DNA of 64,000 bases from Rubellimicrobium thermophilum DSM 16684. Lineage in GTDB: Bacteria; Pseudomonadota; Alphaproteobacteria; Rhodobacterales; Rhodobacteraceae. The stretch is from positions 1 through 64,000 of the forward strand of contig NZ_KE557318.1 of NCBI RefSeq assembly GCF_000442315.1. The letters are read 5' to 3'. The notes beneath the pieces are model-generated. The model had not been told where the DNA came from. It worked only from the letters and a program-made list of their open reading frames with translations, and made no database searches. The position numbers and the translations under genes are program-made. Shown here in pieces: positions 35,990-44,116 of this stretch. Each line of letters begins with the position of its first letter. Position 1 is the stretch's first letter.

Positions 35990-36750
35990 TGATCGAGGCG
36001 CCGCAGGGCTTCATCGTCGCCGAGGAATGCCTCAAGGCCGCCTGGCAGAACGGTTTCCGCCGCGAGCTGGGGCAGGAGGCGGGCTGGGCGCGCTTTGCCT
36101 CGACCACCGCCCATGGCACGATCTGGCTCGCGGCGGCAGGGCCCGCCGGGCCGTGGTATCTGGCCCTCGATCACCCCGGCATCGCCGAGGGGCTGACCCT
36201 GCCCGCGGCCGACCTGCCCGGCCCGGGCCTCGTCCGCCACGCCTTCGCGAACCTGACCGCACTCTATGCTGCCCTCGAGCAGGTCTATCGGCTGGGCGTC
36301 AGCTTGCCCGATGGCCCGCTCGAGGCCTTCCGGGCGGCGGTGGCGGGCCTGCCCGGCGGCACCGAGGCCGATCGGCTGGTCATCCAGCGCATCGGCCAGG
36401 ACATTTTCCGCGACAGGCTGATGACCTACTGGCAGGGCCGCTGCCCCCTGACCGGGATCAGCGATCCGGCACTTCTGCGCGCCAGTCACATCGTGCCGTG
36501 GAAGGATTGCGCCAGCGATGCCGACCGGCTGGACGTGCACAACGGCCTGCTGCTGTCGGCCTTGTGGGATGCGGCCTTCGACCGGGGGCTGGTGACCTTC
36601 GATGATGGCGGCGTTCCGCAATTCTCGCCCGCGCTGAGCGAGGTGGCGCGCGCCGCGCTGCGCTGGCATGCGCCCATCCCGCTCACCGACAGGCACCGCG
36701 CCCGCCTTGTCTGGCATCGGACCCGGATCTTCGTGCACGGCCTGCCCTGA
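35989..36750 (+). CDS. HNH endonuclease
   Basis: A 253-aa nuclease overlapping the methyltransferase stop by one base (TGATG). The C-terminal half is an HNH_2-like domain: YWQGRCPLTGISDP, then RASHIVPWKD with H167, then VHNGLLLSALWDAAFDRG with H184 and N185. The CxxT/H-H-N pattern supports a metal-dependent nuclease, although the third metal ligand is not obvious. The N-terminal 120 residues are unrecognised. Co-expression with the methyltransferase and two helicases makes it the candidate effector, filling the place DISARM gives to the PLD nuclease DrmC. Confidence 0.88.
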   Translation: MIEAPQGFIVAEECLKAAWQNGFRRELGQEAGWARFASTTAHGTIWLAAAGPAGPWYLALDHPGIAEGLTLPAADLPGPGLVRHAFANLTALYAALEQVYRLGVSLPDGPLEAFRAAVAGLPGGTEADRLVIQRIGQDIFRDRLMTYWQGRCPLTGISDPALLRASHIVPWKDCASDADRLDVHNGLLLSALWDAAFDRGLVTFDDGGVPQFSPALSEVARAALRWHAPIPLTDRHRARLVWHRTRIFVHGLP

Positions 36751-37002
36751 CGGGCAGCAGTCGACACGGATCGTCCTTGCGGCGGCAGGTGGCGGAGGAA
36801 GCGGATCTTGCGTCGGATCGTCTCCGCCTTCAGAGTCAAGTCGGGTAGAGCGGGAGAGGTGTGAGGCTCGGTCATTGCGCCGAGGATCCGTCCGCAGGGA
36901 TCGACCGTCAGGGGTTAGCTCACTCACTGTGCCCCGTCAGCACTCATGCGACAGATCGGCTGCAGGTGACAGCGCAACCAGGCGCCGAGCTGTCGTTTCT
37001 CA

Positions 37003-37230
37003 TCAGCGTGTTCGGAGCATCGATCGGGGCAGGCCCTTGAATGCCGAGTGCGGTCGCGCTCGGTTGAACCCGTCAAGCCGGCCAGGCCGGTCGGCGTTTC
37101 GGGCTGCTGAGGTTGGGTGCGCGAGGCCGTAGGCCCATTCGCGCAGGAAGGTCTGGATGAACCTTTGTGTCTTGCCGTTGGTCTTGGGCGTGCAGGGCCG
37201 GGCGAACCGGCTGAAGATGTGGCGGATGCC
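37003..37230 (-). mobile_element. IS481-family transposase remnant (C-terminal part)
   Basis: The minus strand reads GIRHIFSRFARPCTPKTNGK, then RFIQTFLREWAYGLAHPTSA and FNRARPHSAFKGLP, the hallmark C-terminal third of IS481 DDE transposases, including the TPKTNGK..ERF region. The frame stops at 37003. The rest of the element is missing, and its 5' side is joined in frame to the start of an nnrS gene. It marks the right border of the defence cassette, about 250 bases after the HNH gene. Confidence 0.85.
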
Positions 37231-37353
37231 CGGCCAGCGCAGCGCCATGGCAAGCGCGGCCCAGAGCCCCGCGGCCAGGAAGAAGGGCCGGAAGCCGAAG
37301 CCCAGGATCGCCGGGCCGGTCCAGGCGCGCATCCGTTCGGCCGAGGTGGTCAT
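37231..37353 (-). pseudogene. NnrS N-terminal fragment, truncated by the IS481 remnant
   Basis: About 40 codons from ATG 37353 read MTTSAERMRAW and ILGFGFRPFFLAAGLWAALA, the first helix of NnrS, a haem- and copper-containing membrane protein linked to nitric-oxide and nitrite metabolism. The frame then runs into transposase sequence. Its start overlaps the stop of the cyclo-ligase gene by four bases. The neighbours (truncated haemoglobin, NsrR-like regulator) support the identification. Confidence 0.75.
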
Positions 37354-38023
37354 GGCCCCGCCGCGGCCGCGCTCGGCTCGGCCAGCCCCGCCGCGGCCGG
37401 GCCCTTCTCGGCCCGCCCCGCCTCGGTGACGATGGCGGCAAGGGGAATGTCGTGCGGCTGCGGGAAGATCGTCGAGAGGCGCGCGGCCGCCAACCCCACG
37501 CCGATGGCGAAGGGGCGCGGGGTCAGCACGGCGAGCGTGCGGTCGAAATAGCCCCCGCCATAGCCCAGCCGCCAGGCACCCCCTTCGCCGTTCATGGCCC
37601 AGCCCACCAGCGGCGCGGCCTTCCGCTCGACCACCGGCAGGGCGAGGATGGCGCCCTCGCGGTGCCAGTCGGCCATCAGCCCGCGCAGGTCGAACTCGCC
37701 CCTGATCGGCCAGTAGCCCGAGAGGACGCGCCCCGAAACCGGGCCGAAACGGTCGGCGACCAGGCGGCGCAGATGTCCGGCCAGCGCCGCCCCCAGGGCC
37801 TGCCGTTCGGCCACGCCCGGCGCCTGCCGCGCGGCCAGAAGCCGCGCGCGCTCGGCCCGCCTGCCGCCAGCGCGCCACGTCGATCACCTGCTGCGGATCG
37901 ACGGCAAGTGGCTCGAACCGGTCCGGCCGGACCCCTGCCCACAGCCAAGGCAGGCGACCGCGAAGGGCGAGGCCGTGCGGCAGGGTCGGATGGGGCGTAG
38001 TCGGCTGGGGCGGCGCCGGTCAT
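37350..38023 (-). pseudogene. 5-formyltetrahydrofolate cyclo-ligase (frameshifted)
   Basis: The intact C-terminal stretch has the 5-FCL motifs LSGYWPIRGEFDLRGLM and RLGYGGGYFDRTLA, the nucleotide-binding glycine loop. The N-terminal part is in other frames: TLPHGLALRGRLPWLWAGV then DPQQVIDVARWR, followed by AERARLLAARQ. Two one-base insertions, near 37868 and 37993, account for the breaks, both in G/C runs. The enzyme converts 5-formyl-THF to methenyl-THF. It lies between the truncated haemoglobin and nnrS genes. Confidence 0.75.
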
Positions 38024-38034
38024 TGGGCTCTCCT

Positions 38035-38493
38035 TCAGCGCAGGGCGGGGGCGGCATGCGGGCAGGCCTGTGCGTCCTGCACCGCCATGTGCAGCGACCG
38101 CGCGATGCGTTCGGCGGCGGCGATCACATGGGCGGCGCCGGGGCCCGGGCAGACCTCGGCGGCCGTTGCGCGGAACAGCGCCAGCCAACGGTCGAAATGG
38201 TCCCATGTGACGGGCAGCGCGGCATGGGCGGGGACCGGCGCGCCGTGGTAGCGGCCGGTCATCAGAGCGACCGAGGACCAGAAGGCCACCATCCGGTCGA
38301 GATGCGGCCCCCAGTCGCGGATCCGCGCGGCGAAGACGGGGGAAAGCAGGTCGTCGGCGCGCACCTTCGCATAGAAGCGGTGGACCAGCGCGGTCAGGAT
38401 ATCCTCGTCGAGCCCGGTCTCGGCCATCAGCCGGGCGGTCATCTCGGGCCGGGCGGAGACGACCCTTGGCGCTGTGGAGTCGGATGTCGGCAT
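38035..38493 (-). CDS. Group III truncated haemoglobin
   Basis: A 152-aa globin of the group III type. Helix motifs match: FYAKVRADDLLSPVFAARI near residue 40, the distal region WGPHLDRMVAFWSSVALM, and the proximal HFDRWLALF with its histidine (near residue 104). These proteins bind O2 or NO and often sit with NO-responsive regulators. It is divergent from the NsrR-like gene and a near-palindrome lies in the shared 87-base region. Confidence 0.9.
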   Translation of the reverse strand: MPTSDSTAPRVVSARPEMTARLMAETGLDEDILTALVHRFYAKVRADDLLSPVFAARIRDWGPHLDRMVAFWSSVALMTGRYHGAPVPAHAALPVTWDHFDRWLALFRATAAEVCPGPGAAHVIAAAERIARSLHMAVQDAQACPHAAPALR

Positions 38494-38538
38494 GGCGCCT
38501 CCGGAAGTTCGGCTTGCCTTCCGGTCTAGTCCCCACAA

Positions 38539-38556
38539 TAGGTATTGAAAATGCCG
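38539..38556. promoter_or_regulatory. Possible NsrR-type operator
   Basis: TAGGTATTGAAAATGCCGA is a near-inverted repeat (GGTATT / AATGCC around GAA) between the divergent haemoglobin and Rrf2 genes. AT-rich dyads of this form are typical NsrR sites. The match is imperfect, so this rests mostly on position. Confidence 0.5.
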
Positions 38557-38580
38557 ATTAAGAGGGAACGCCCCGCGACC

Positions 38581-38997
38581 ATGCGCCTCACCACCTTCAC
38601 CGATTACGGGCTTCGGATGCTGATGCGGATGGCGGCCGAGCCGGGGCGCGCCTTCTCGACCGCCGCTCTGGCCGAGGAGTTCGGGCTGAAGCGCAACCAT
38701 CTGGCCAAGATCATGCAGCGGCTGGCGCAGGCGGGCTTTGTGGCCACCCGGCGCGGCAGCGGCGGCGGTGCGGTGCTGGCGCGGCCCGCGCGCGAGATCC
38801 GTTTGGGCGCGCTGGTGGCCGCGCTGGAACAGGGCCAGCCGCTGGTGGAATGTTTCGCCGCCGGGGGCGACTGTCCGATCGACGGGCGCTGCCGGCTGAA
38901 GGCGCGGCTGCGCCGTGCCGAGGCTGCCTTCCTCGCCGATCTCGACCGCTCGACGCTCGCCGACATCGCGCTCACGGCGGCTTCCACCTTGCGGTGA
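38581..38997 (+). CDS. Rrf2-family regulator, NsrR-like
   Basis: A 138-aa Rrf2 regulator. The winged helix reads RLTTFTDYGLRMLMRMA, then NHLAKIMQRLAQAGFVAT with RRGSGGGAVLARPA. Three cysteines in CFAAGGDCPIDGRC would ligate an Fe-S cluster, as in NO-sensing NsrR. Neighbouring haemoglobin and nnrS genes are typical NsrR targets. ATG 38581 follows AAGAGGGA; an upstream in-frame start is not used. Confidence 0.9.
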   Translation: MRLTTFTDYGLRMLMRMAAEPGRAFSTAALAEEFGLKRNHLAKIMQRLAQAGFVATRRGSGGGAVLARPAREIRLGALVAALEQGQPLVECFAAGGDCPIDGRCRLKARLRRAEAAFLADLDRSTLADIALTAASTLR

Positions 38998-39132
38998 GGC
39001 GTTCCGCGTCGCCGCCAGGCTGACCCGGCCCGATGCCGCCGCGCGCGACCCTCTGCGCGCCGGCGATGCCAAGGACGCCGGCCGCTGGCGGCTGAGCGTG
39101 CATCCGGCGCCGGTTTGCGCTTGACGATAGAC

Positions 39133-39155
39133 AGGACTCCTAATATAGGAGTCCT
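39133..39155. promoter_or_regulatory. Perfect 10-bp-arm operator upstream of the MarR gene
   Basis: Arms AGGACTCCTA and TAGGAGTCCT are separated by ATA. The repeat lies between a -35-like TTGACG (39121-39126) and a perfect -10 TATAAT (39156-39161) and overlaps any promoter using them. It starts 50 bases before the MarR ATG. Autorepression by the MarR protein is the simplest reading. Confidence 0.8.
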
Positions 39156-39182
39156 TATAATCTATTGCGCGGGAAGGGTCGC

Positions 39183-39815
39183 ATGTCCGCGGATCGCAGC
39201 GCCCGTCAGATCGCCACCGCGCTGTCGCGGCTTTCGCTGTTCCTGCGCTCGGCGGGCTGGCAGGCGGCGCGGGCGGCGGGGCTGACGCCGACCCAGGCCG
39301 AGATCCTGACCCATCTGGCGCGGCGCGGGCCGGCCCGGGGGGCCGAGCTGGCCGCGGCGCTGGGGGTGACGGCCGCGACCTTGAGCGATTCCGCCGCGGC
39401 GCTGGTCGCCAAGGGGCTGGCCGAACGCCGGCCCGACCCCGCCGATGCCCGCGCCACGCTGCTGCGCCCGACCGGGGAGGGCGCGGCGCTGGCCGGGGCC
39501 ATGCCCGAGGCGCCCGCAGTGCTGCTTGAGGCACTGGCCGGCCTGCCTCAGGCCGACCGGGCGGGCCTTGCGCGCGGGCTGATGCTGACCATCGCCGCGC
39601 TTCAGACGGCCCGTGCGATCCCGGTGCAGCGGATCTGCGCGACCTGCCGCTACTTCCGCCCGCATGTCCATTCCGATGCGGAGGCTCCGCATCACTGCGA
39701 CTTCGTGGATGCCGCCTTCGGGGACGCCGCGCTGCGCCTCGACTGCGGCGACCACGAGGCGGCCCCGGCCGAGCGCGCCGCTGCCAGCCTGCGGCGCCTG
39801 CGCGACGCGGCCTGA
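39183..39815 (+). CDS. MarR-family regulator with C-terminal Cys/His-rich extension
   Basis: A 210-aa protein. Residues about 1-145 form a MarR winged helix (LTPTQAEILTHLARRGPARG, LGVTAATLSDSAAALVAKGL). The last 60 residues are unusual: ICATCRYFRP followed by HVHSDAEAPHHCDFVDAAFG and RLDCGDHE, with four Cys and several His that could bind a metal or sense redox state. A strong palindromic operator lies just upstream. Downstream genes are a small ORF, a secreted protein and a redoxin remnant, so a redox or metal role is plausible. Confidence 0.85.
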   Translation: MSADRSARQIATALSRLSLFLRSAGWQAARAAGLTPTQAEILTHLARRGPARGAELAAALGVTAATLSDSAAALVAKGLAERRPDPADARATLLRPTGEGAALAGAMPEAPAVLLEALAGLPQADRAGLARGLMLTIAALQTARAIPVQRICATCRYFRPHVHSDAEAPHHCDFVDAAFGDAALRLDCGDHEAAPAERAAASLRRLRDAA

Positions 39816-39903
39816 GGCCGAAAGCCGGACGCCCCGCCCGCGGCAACGGACGGGGCGCCCCTGATGTCCACCCGACTCTGGAACAGACAGGAGACGCAGC
39901 ACC

Positions 39904-39984
39904 ATGACACAGAAAACCAGGTTCCACCACGCCCCTGCCATCGACTTCGGCGCCGCGCCGGCCGATCTGCGGGGGGCCGCGTGA
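39904..39984 (+). CDS. 26-aa small ORF coupled to the next gene
   Basis: ATG 39904 opens a short frame beginning MTQKTRFHHAPAIDFGAA and ending at a TGA that overlaps the ATG of the downstream secreted-protein gene (TGATG). A gap of about 90 bases separates it from the MarR gene. It may be a real small protein, a leader peptide, or the stub of a truncated gene. I do not recognise it. Confidence 0.4.
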   Translation: MTQKTRFHHAPAIDFGAAPADLRGAA

Positions 39985-40738
39985 TGAAGGACCCCCTCAT
40001 CCTCGCGGCGCTGGCCGCGCTGACCATCGCGCCCGCGGCGCGTGCCGAGGACGCGCCTTCCGGCGGCATCGAGGCCGGCATCGAGGCCGGGGCGGGCAAT
40101 GCAGCCCTTGCCCCCTTTGACATCGTCCATGCCCGCATCGCGGCCGAGGGCAATGTCGCCACCTTCCGCATGGCGGTCTCGGGCGCGGCAGGCGAAAGCC
40201 GCTCGGCAGCCACGGGCGCGCTGGCCGGATCGCAGGTCTTCTCCTATGTCTGGCCGCTGACGCTCGATGCCGGAACCGTGGGTTTCGACCCCGGCGCCGG
40301 GATCCTCGCGCTGGCCGTGACCGCGCATCCCGATTTCGACGACACGCCGCTTCATGACGAGAACGGCGACGGCGACCGGGCCAACGACGGCGACCTGTGG
40401 CACAGCCACTGGGTGGTGCTGGGGCCGGACGACGCCTGCGGGGCGGGCGCGCTCAAGGTCATCGACATCCCCGAAGGCGCCTCGCCCCGCTCCCGGCGAC
40501 CTGGCCGGGCCTGCCCCTGCTGATCGACAGCCCCGGCTGGCAGCCGGTGATCGGTGGCGACAGCGTCGAGGTCATGGTCGCCTTCCCGCAGGGAACCGAG
40601 CTTGAAGGGGTAGGCTTCGACGGCGTCACCGCCGGGTTGCGCGTCAATGCCAGCGCCCATGCGCCGCTTCTGTGCGTGACCGATGTCTTCGATGTGGCCT
40701 CGGGCGATCTGAGCCTGCCGGGCCGGGTGAACGAGTGA
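39984..40738 (+). pseudogene. Exported protein of unknown function (frameshifted)
   Basis: Reading from ATG 39984, a signal peptide (MKDPLILAALAALTIAPAARA) precedes a domain with FDIVHARIAAEGNVATFRMA, Asp-rich HDENGDGDRANDGDLWHSHW (a possible Ca2+-binding loop) and DACGAGALKVIDI. The frame breaks near 40488, where one base appears to be missing in a C run, and continues as GLPLLIDSPGWQPVIGGD to LCVTDVFDVASGDLSL and a stop at 40738. It follows the MarR regulator and precedes a redoxin remnant. I do not recognise the family. Confidence 0.65.
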
Positions 40739-40791
40739 CGCGGCGGGGGGGGGCGGCGCACCTGCCGCCCCCGACCCTGCCGGAGGGCCCC

Positions 40792-40960
40792 ATGACCGAC
40801 ACCCCCGACCTTCACGCCGCCGAATGGCTGAACAGCGACCGGCCGCCGGCCTTGCCGATTTCCGCGGCCGGGTGCTGGCGGTCGAGGCCTTCCAGATGCT
40901 CTGCCCCCGGCTGCGTCCTCCACGGCCTGCCGCAGGCCGGCCGCAGCGCCAGGGCCGAGC
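40792..40960 (+). pseudogene. Redoxin/thioredoxin-like protein remnant
   Basis: Pieces in alternate frames spell a thioredoxin-fold N-terminus: MTDTPDLHAAEWLNSDRPP, then GLADFRGRVLAVEAFQMLCP, then PGCVLHGLPQAGR. Together they give the redox site LCPGC of a TlpA/AhpC-like protein, with at least two frameshifts inside 120 bases. No C-terminal half is seen. It is genuinely decayed rather than a single read error. Confidence 0.65.
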
Positions 40961-41643
40961 CCGGGCGATCTGCACATGGAACGGCGCGTCGAAGGGAATT
41001 CTGCCCTCTGCCGCGGCATCTCACGTCTCCGCAGTGCGCCGGCCTCAAGGACACCCGTCAGGTCGGCCGCCAGCAGCCGCGCGGTGTTTCTCATGCGGGC
41101 TGAGCGCAAAGCGCTCGCGGCATTCGACCGGCGCCATCGGGCACGCGCGGAGGCCGGCCACGAACGCGCCGACGGCAGCGTGAGCGTGCCCCCGCCGTAG
41201 CCCTCCATACTATCCGAAGCCGCCGGGGCTGGGTTCGGTCCGACCGCCGGAACTCTGCAGGACAGTGCGGCTGCCGGCGCCGGACGCGTCCGAGATCACG
41301 CCGCCCCCTCCCGCCCGCTCCTTCATCTGGTCCGCCTGACCGGGGCAGCCTCGGACCCCCCGCAGGGTCATGGGATTCGGGCGGCAGAGTTCCAGTCTTT
41401 TTCCAGTGTCAGGGCAAAAATCGGGGTGCGCACCGGCTGCGCACTTGGTGCGCAGGGCGGGGTCACGCGATCCTCTTCGCGGTTCTCGGCGGCCCGTCGA
41501 TGCCCTGCACGGGCGGGCCTGACTGTTTGGCATCCGCCCTGCTTCGGAGTCCGTGAACGTCCATGAATCCCGGGTCGCAATGGGGGATATTCCGGGGGAC
41601 CGGCTTGAGGGAACGCCATCACAATCACAGGATTGGCAAGAAT
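40961..41643. other. 683 bases beside the tRNA without a supported gene
   Basis: No conserved frame is visible. The stretch follows the 3' side of the tRNA-Ser gene (in its own direction), the usual integration side for mobile elements, and may be the residue of an excised or decayed insertion. A C-rich/G-rich alternation dominates. No repeat of the tRNA 3' end was found. Confidence 0.45.
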
Positions 41644-41733
41644 TGGCGGAGAGACAGGGATTCGAACCCTGGAGGGGCTTGCACCCCTAACGGTTTTCGA
41701 GACCGCCCCGTTCGACCGCTCCGGCATCTCTCC
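41644..41733 (-). tRNA. tRNA-Ser (anticodon CGA), CCA encoded
   Basis: The minus strand folds as a class II tRNA: acceptor GGAGAGA pairing TCTCTCC, anticodon loop CTCGAAA, a long variable arm (TAGGGGTGCAAGCCCCT), T-arm GGGTTCGAATCCC, discriminator G and a genome-encoded CCA. The CGA anticodon reads UCG serine codons. Confidence 0.95.
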
Positions 41734-41835
41734 GCGGCTGCCCGCTATCTAGACGCGCAAGGCAGTCGGTGCAAGCCCCGCCTGGTCATGGAAGGGCCGG
41801 AGTCGGAAGCCTCCGGCCGGATGCCGGCCCGCCGC

Positions 41836-41877
41836 GGGAAGACCGGGGCCTGCTCAGGGAAGACCGGGGCCTGCTCA
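41836..41877. repeat. Tandem duplication of a 21-base unit
   Basis: Two exact head-to-tail copies of a 21-base unit starting GGGAAGACCGGGGCC and ending TGCTCA, at 41836-41856 and 41857-41877. It lies just past the 3' end of the membrane-protein gene read leftward. Confidence 0.85.
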
Positions 41878-42306
41878 GAAGATCCAGCGCAGGACATGGC
41901 GCAGGCCGTGCCAGATCTCCTCGATCAGTTCGATGGCGACCAGGGCGGCCAGCAGCCCCAGCAGGATGAGGCTGACAGTCGCCAGAGCCGATCGCTGCCG
42001 CCGCGCTGCCGGAGCGCCAGCCGGATGCCCTGCGCCATCCGGTCCCGATGCGACGCCTGGCGCGGCCGATGGCGCGGGGGGCTGACCCCGCAGGGCGGCC
42101 CAGGCGGCCCCGGCACGGGTGCGGGCGGTCGTCGCGGCGGCGGCCAGGTGATCGCTCAGATCAGGCCCGCCGGGGGCGGAGGCGGCGCTGCGGTTCTCGA
42201 GCGCCTCGATGCGCAGGGCCAGCGCGCGCAGCTCGGCGCGCAGCCCGGCGATGTCGTCCCCTCCGCCATGCGGGGAGGGAGTGTCGGGGGTGGTGTCGTC
42301 GGTCAT
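41875..42306 (-). CDS. Hypothetical membrane-anchored coiled-coil protein
   Basis: A 143-aa protein of unknown function. Residues about 18-42 (IAGLRAELRALALRIEALEN) look like a coiled coil. A low-complexity Ala/Pro linker follows, then a single C-terminal membrane helix (ATVSLILLGLLAALVAIELI, residues about 108-128) and a short basic tail. Composition and codon use match neighbours. The start overlaps nothing, and the gene lies 71 bases downstream of the secreted protein. Confidence 0.6.
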   Translation of the reverse strand: MTDDTTPDTPSPHGGGDDIAGLRAELRALALRIEALENRSAASAPGGPDLSDHLAAAATTARTRAGAAWAALRGQPPAPSAAPGVASGPDGAGHPAGAPAARRQRSALATVSLILLGLLAALVAIELIEEIWHGLRHVLRWIF

Positions 42307-42377
42307 GGAATCCCTCCTTCATCATGGGACGGCCCGGCCCCTGCGTGGGGACCGGGCGGTTGCCTCAGGCCGTGGGT

Positions 42378-43277
42378 TCAACGGACGAAGGCGCGTTCCC
42401 TGTCGATGCGGCCGCGATCGTCGATGCGCAGCTCGACCCAGTCACCCCAGGGATTGCGGGCGACCGCCTCGACATGGCGGCCATGGAGGCTCACGAAGCC
42501 CACATCGCGGTAGCCCAGCCGGGCGAGTTCGGCGCGTGCCGCTGCTTCGGACATCGACGGGCGACGGTCGGCCCTGTCGCGGTCATACTCCTTCAGCCGG
42601 CCGTCGGGCCAGTATTCGACCTCGATCGCCGAACCGTCCCGCCCCTGGCCCTCGATCTCGATCTCGCCTTCGGGCTTGCGCTCGATCTGGGTGATGCGGG
42701 CGAATTCGCCCAGTTCCCGGGCGTCGCGGAGGCTGGGGGGCAGCATCGCATCGATCAGGGCCTGCGGCATCGGCCCGCCCGAGACATCGACCTTCGTCAG
42801 CCGGCCATTGCGCAGATCGGCCATGAGCCAGACATCCCCCGGCAGGCGGGCATGGATCTTGCGTTCCTCATTGCCGCTGGGGCTGCGCTCGTAGCGGGTG
42901 ATGACGTCGCTCAGCCCCAGTCCGGCCAGTTCGGGAGGCAGATCGGCTCCGAAGGGGCCGGAGACGGGGCCCGGGGCCGGCGGCGGGGGCGGGGCGGGAC
43001 GCGGGGTGGCGCCCGGCCCGCCTGCTGCCGGTCCGGTTTCCATCCGGCTGGCGGTGAAGGTCTGACCCTCGGCGCGGCCCTCGAAGGCGACCCGCTCTCC
43101 GATGGCGGGCGGGCTGGCTGCGGGGGGCAGCGTCACGAGGATGCGGCCCTCGGGGGTCTCGACCACGATCTGGCGGCCGAACTGCTCGGCCACGGTGCCG
43201 GACAGGCGCATCTCCTGGGCGATGGCCGCCCCGCTCAGAGCGACCGAGAGGAGCAGTGCGGGCAGCATGGGTTTCAT
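42378..43277 (-). CDS. Hypothetical secreted protein with PepSY-like C-terminus
   Basis: A 299-aa protein with a signal peptide (MKPMLPALLLSVALSGAAIA). An N-terminal beta-rich region (LSGTVAEQFGRQIVVETPEG) resembles an OB-like or DUF5666-type domain, followed by a Pro-rich linker (about 95-110). The C-terminal half has paired PepSY-like repeats (EGEIEIEGQGRDGSAIEVEY and GYRDVGFVSLHGRHVEAVAR). The ATG at 43277 follows AAGGAGG. PepSY domains often inhibit peptidases or bind ligands; no direct evidence here. Confidence 0.65.
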   Translation of the reverse strand: MKPMLPALLLSVALSGAAIAQEMRLSGTVAEQFGRQIVVETPEGRILVTLPPAASPPAIGERVAFEGRAEGQTFTASRMETGPAAGGPGATPRPAPPPPPAPGPVSGPFGADLPPELAGLGLSDVITRYERSPSGNEERKIHARLPGDVWLMADLRNGRLTKVDVSGGPMPQALIDAMLPPSLRDARELGEFARITQIERKPEGEIEIEGQGRDGSAIEVEYWPDGRLKEYDRDRADRRPSMSEAAARAELARLGYRDVGFVSLHGRHVEAVARNPWGDWVELRIDDRGRIDRERAFVR

Positions 43278-43411
43278 GTCGGATCCTCCTTGATGGTATG
43301 GAGGCATCCTGGACGATTCGCCCGCAACAGGGTGGCAACGGCCCCGTTGAGGAACCGTTGCGACAGGCGCCCCGTCCTGCCCGCCGCCGGGCAGGGGACA
43401 GCAGCGGCCCG

Positions 43412-44116
43412 TCAGCGGCGCCCGAACAGCACCTCGCGCTCTTCCGGGCTCATCGGCCCGGCCGATCGGGCTTCGGCGCCGACGGCCATGCCACGCTGCA
43501 CGCTGGGCCGTGCGGCGCAGTCCGCAAGCCAGCGGGCGAAATGCGGCTTGTCCTCGAGCGTCTGCTCCTGCCGTTCCCAGCCGGCGGCCCAGGGGTAGAT
43601 GGCCATGTCGGCGATGGTGAACTCGTCGGTGGCGGCAAAGCGCCGCGTGGCGAGCTGCCGGTCGAGCACGCCATAGAGCCGCGCCACCTCGCGCCGGTAG
43701 CGGTCCTGCGCATAGGGCAGGATCTGCGGCGGCTCCATCTGCGGGGCGTAGCGCAGGAAGTGATGGGCCTGTCCCGCCATCGGGCCGACGCCGCCCATCT
43801 GCCACATCAGCCACTGATCCACGGCGATGCGTTCGCGTTCCGTGCGGCCGTAGAACAGGCCGGTCTTGCGGGCGAGATATTGCAGGATCGCGCCCGATTC
43901 GAAGATGGCGATGGGCGCGCCGTCCGGCCCCTCGGGGTCCACGATGGCCGGCATCCGGTTGTTGGGCGCGATGGCCAGGAATTCGGGCCGGAACTGCTCT
44001 CCCCGCCCGATGTTCACGAGCCGGATCTCGTAGGGCAGGCCCATCTCCTCGAGGGCGATGGTGATCTTGTGGCCGTTCGGTGTGGGCCAGAAATGGAGTT
44101 CGATGGGGGCGGGCAT
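43412..44116 (-). CDS. Glutathione S-transferase, YfcG/YghU-like (Nu class)
   Basis: A 234-aa GST. The N-terminal thioredoxin-like domain has WPTPNGHKITIALEEMGL near residue 10, with the Thr/Asn that binds glutathione disulfide in Nu-class enzymes, then NNRMPAIVD and FESGAILQYLA. The C-terminal helical domain has TIADMAIYPWAAGW. Such enzymes show disulfide-bond reductase activity. It lies divergent from metZ. Confidence 0.92.
   Translation of the reverse strand: MPAPIELHFWPTPNGHKITIALEEMGLPYEIRLVNIGRGEQFRPEFLAIAPNNRMPAIVDPEGPDGAPIAIFESGAILQYLARKTGLFYGRTERERIAVDQWLMWQMGGVGPMAGQAHHFLRYAPQMEPPQILPYAQDRYRREVARLYGVLDRQLATRRFAATDEFTIADMAIYPWAAGWERQEQTLEDKPHFARWLADCAARPSVQRGMAVGAEARSAGPMSPEEREVLFGRR

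Noticed and set aside
36486-36875. Minus-strand frame after the HNH gene starting MTEPHTSPALP
   Set aside because: Most of it is antisense to the HNH gene; the first 40 codons match nothing I know.
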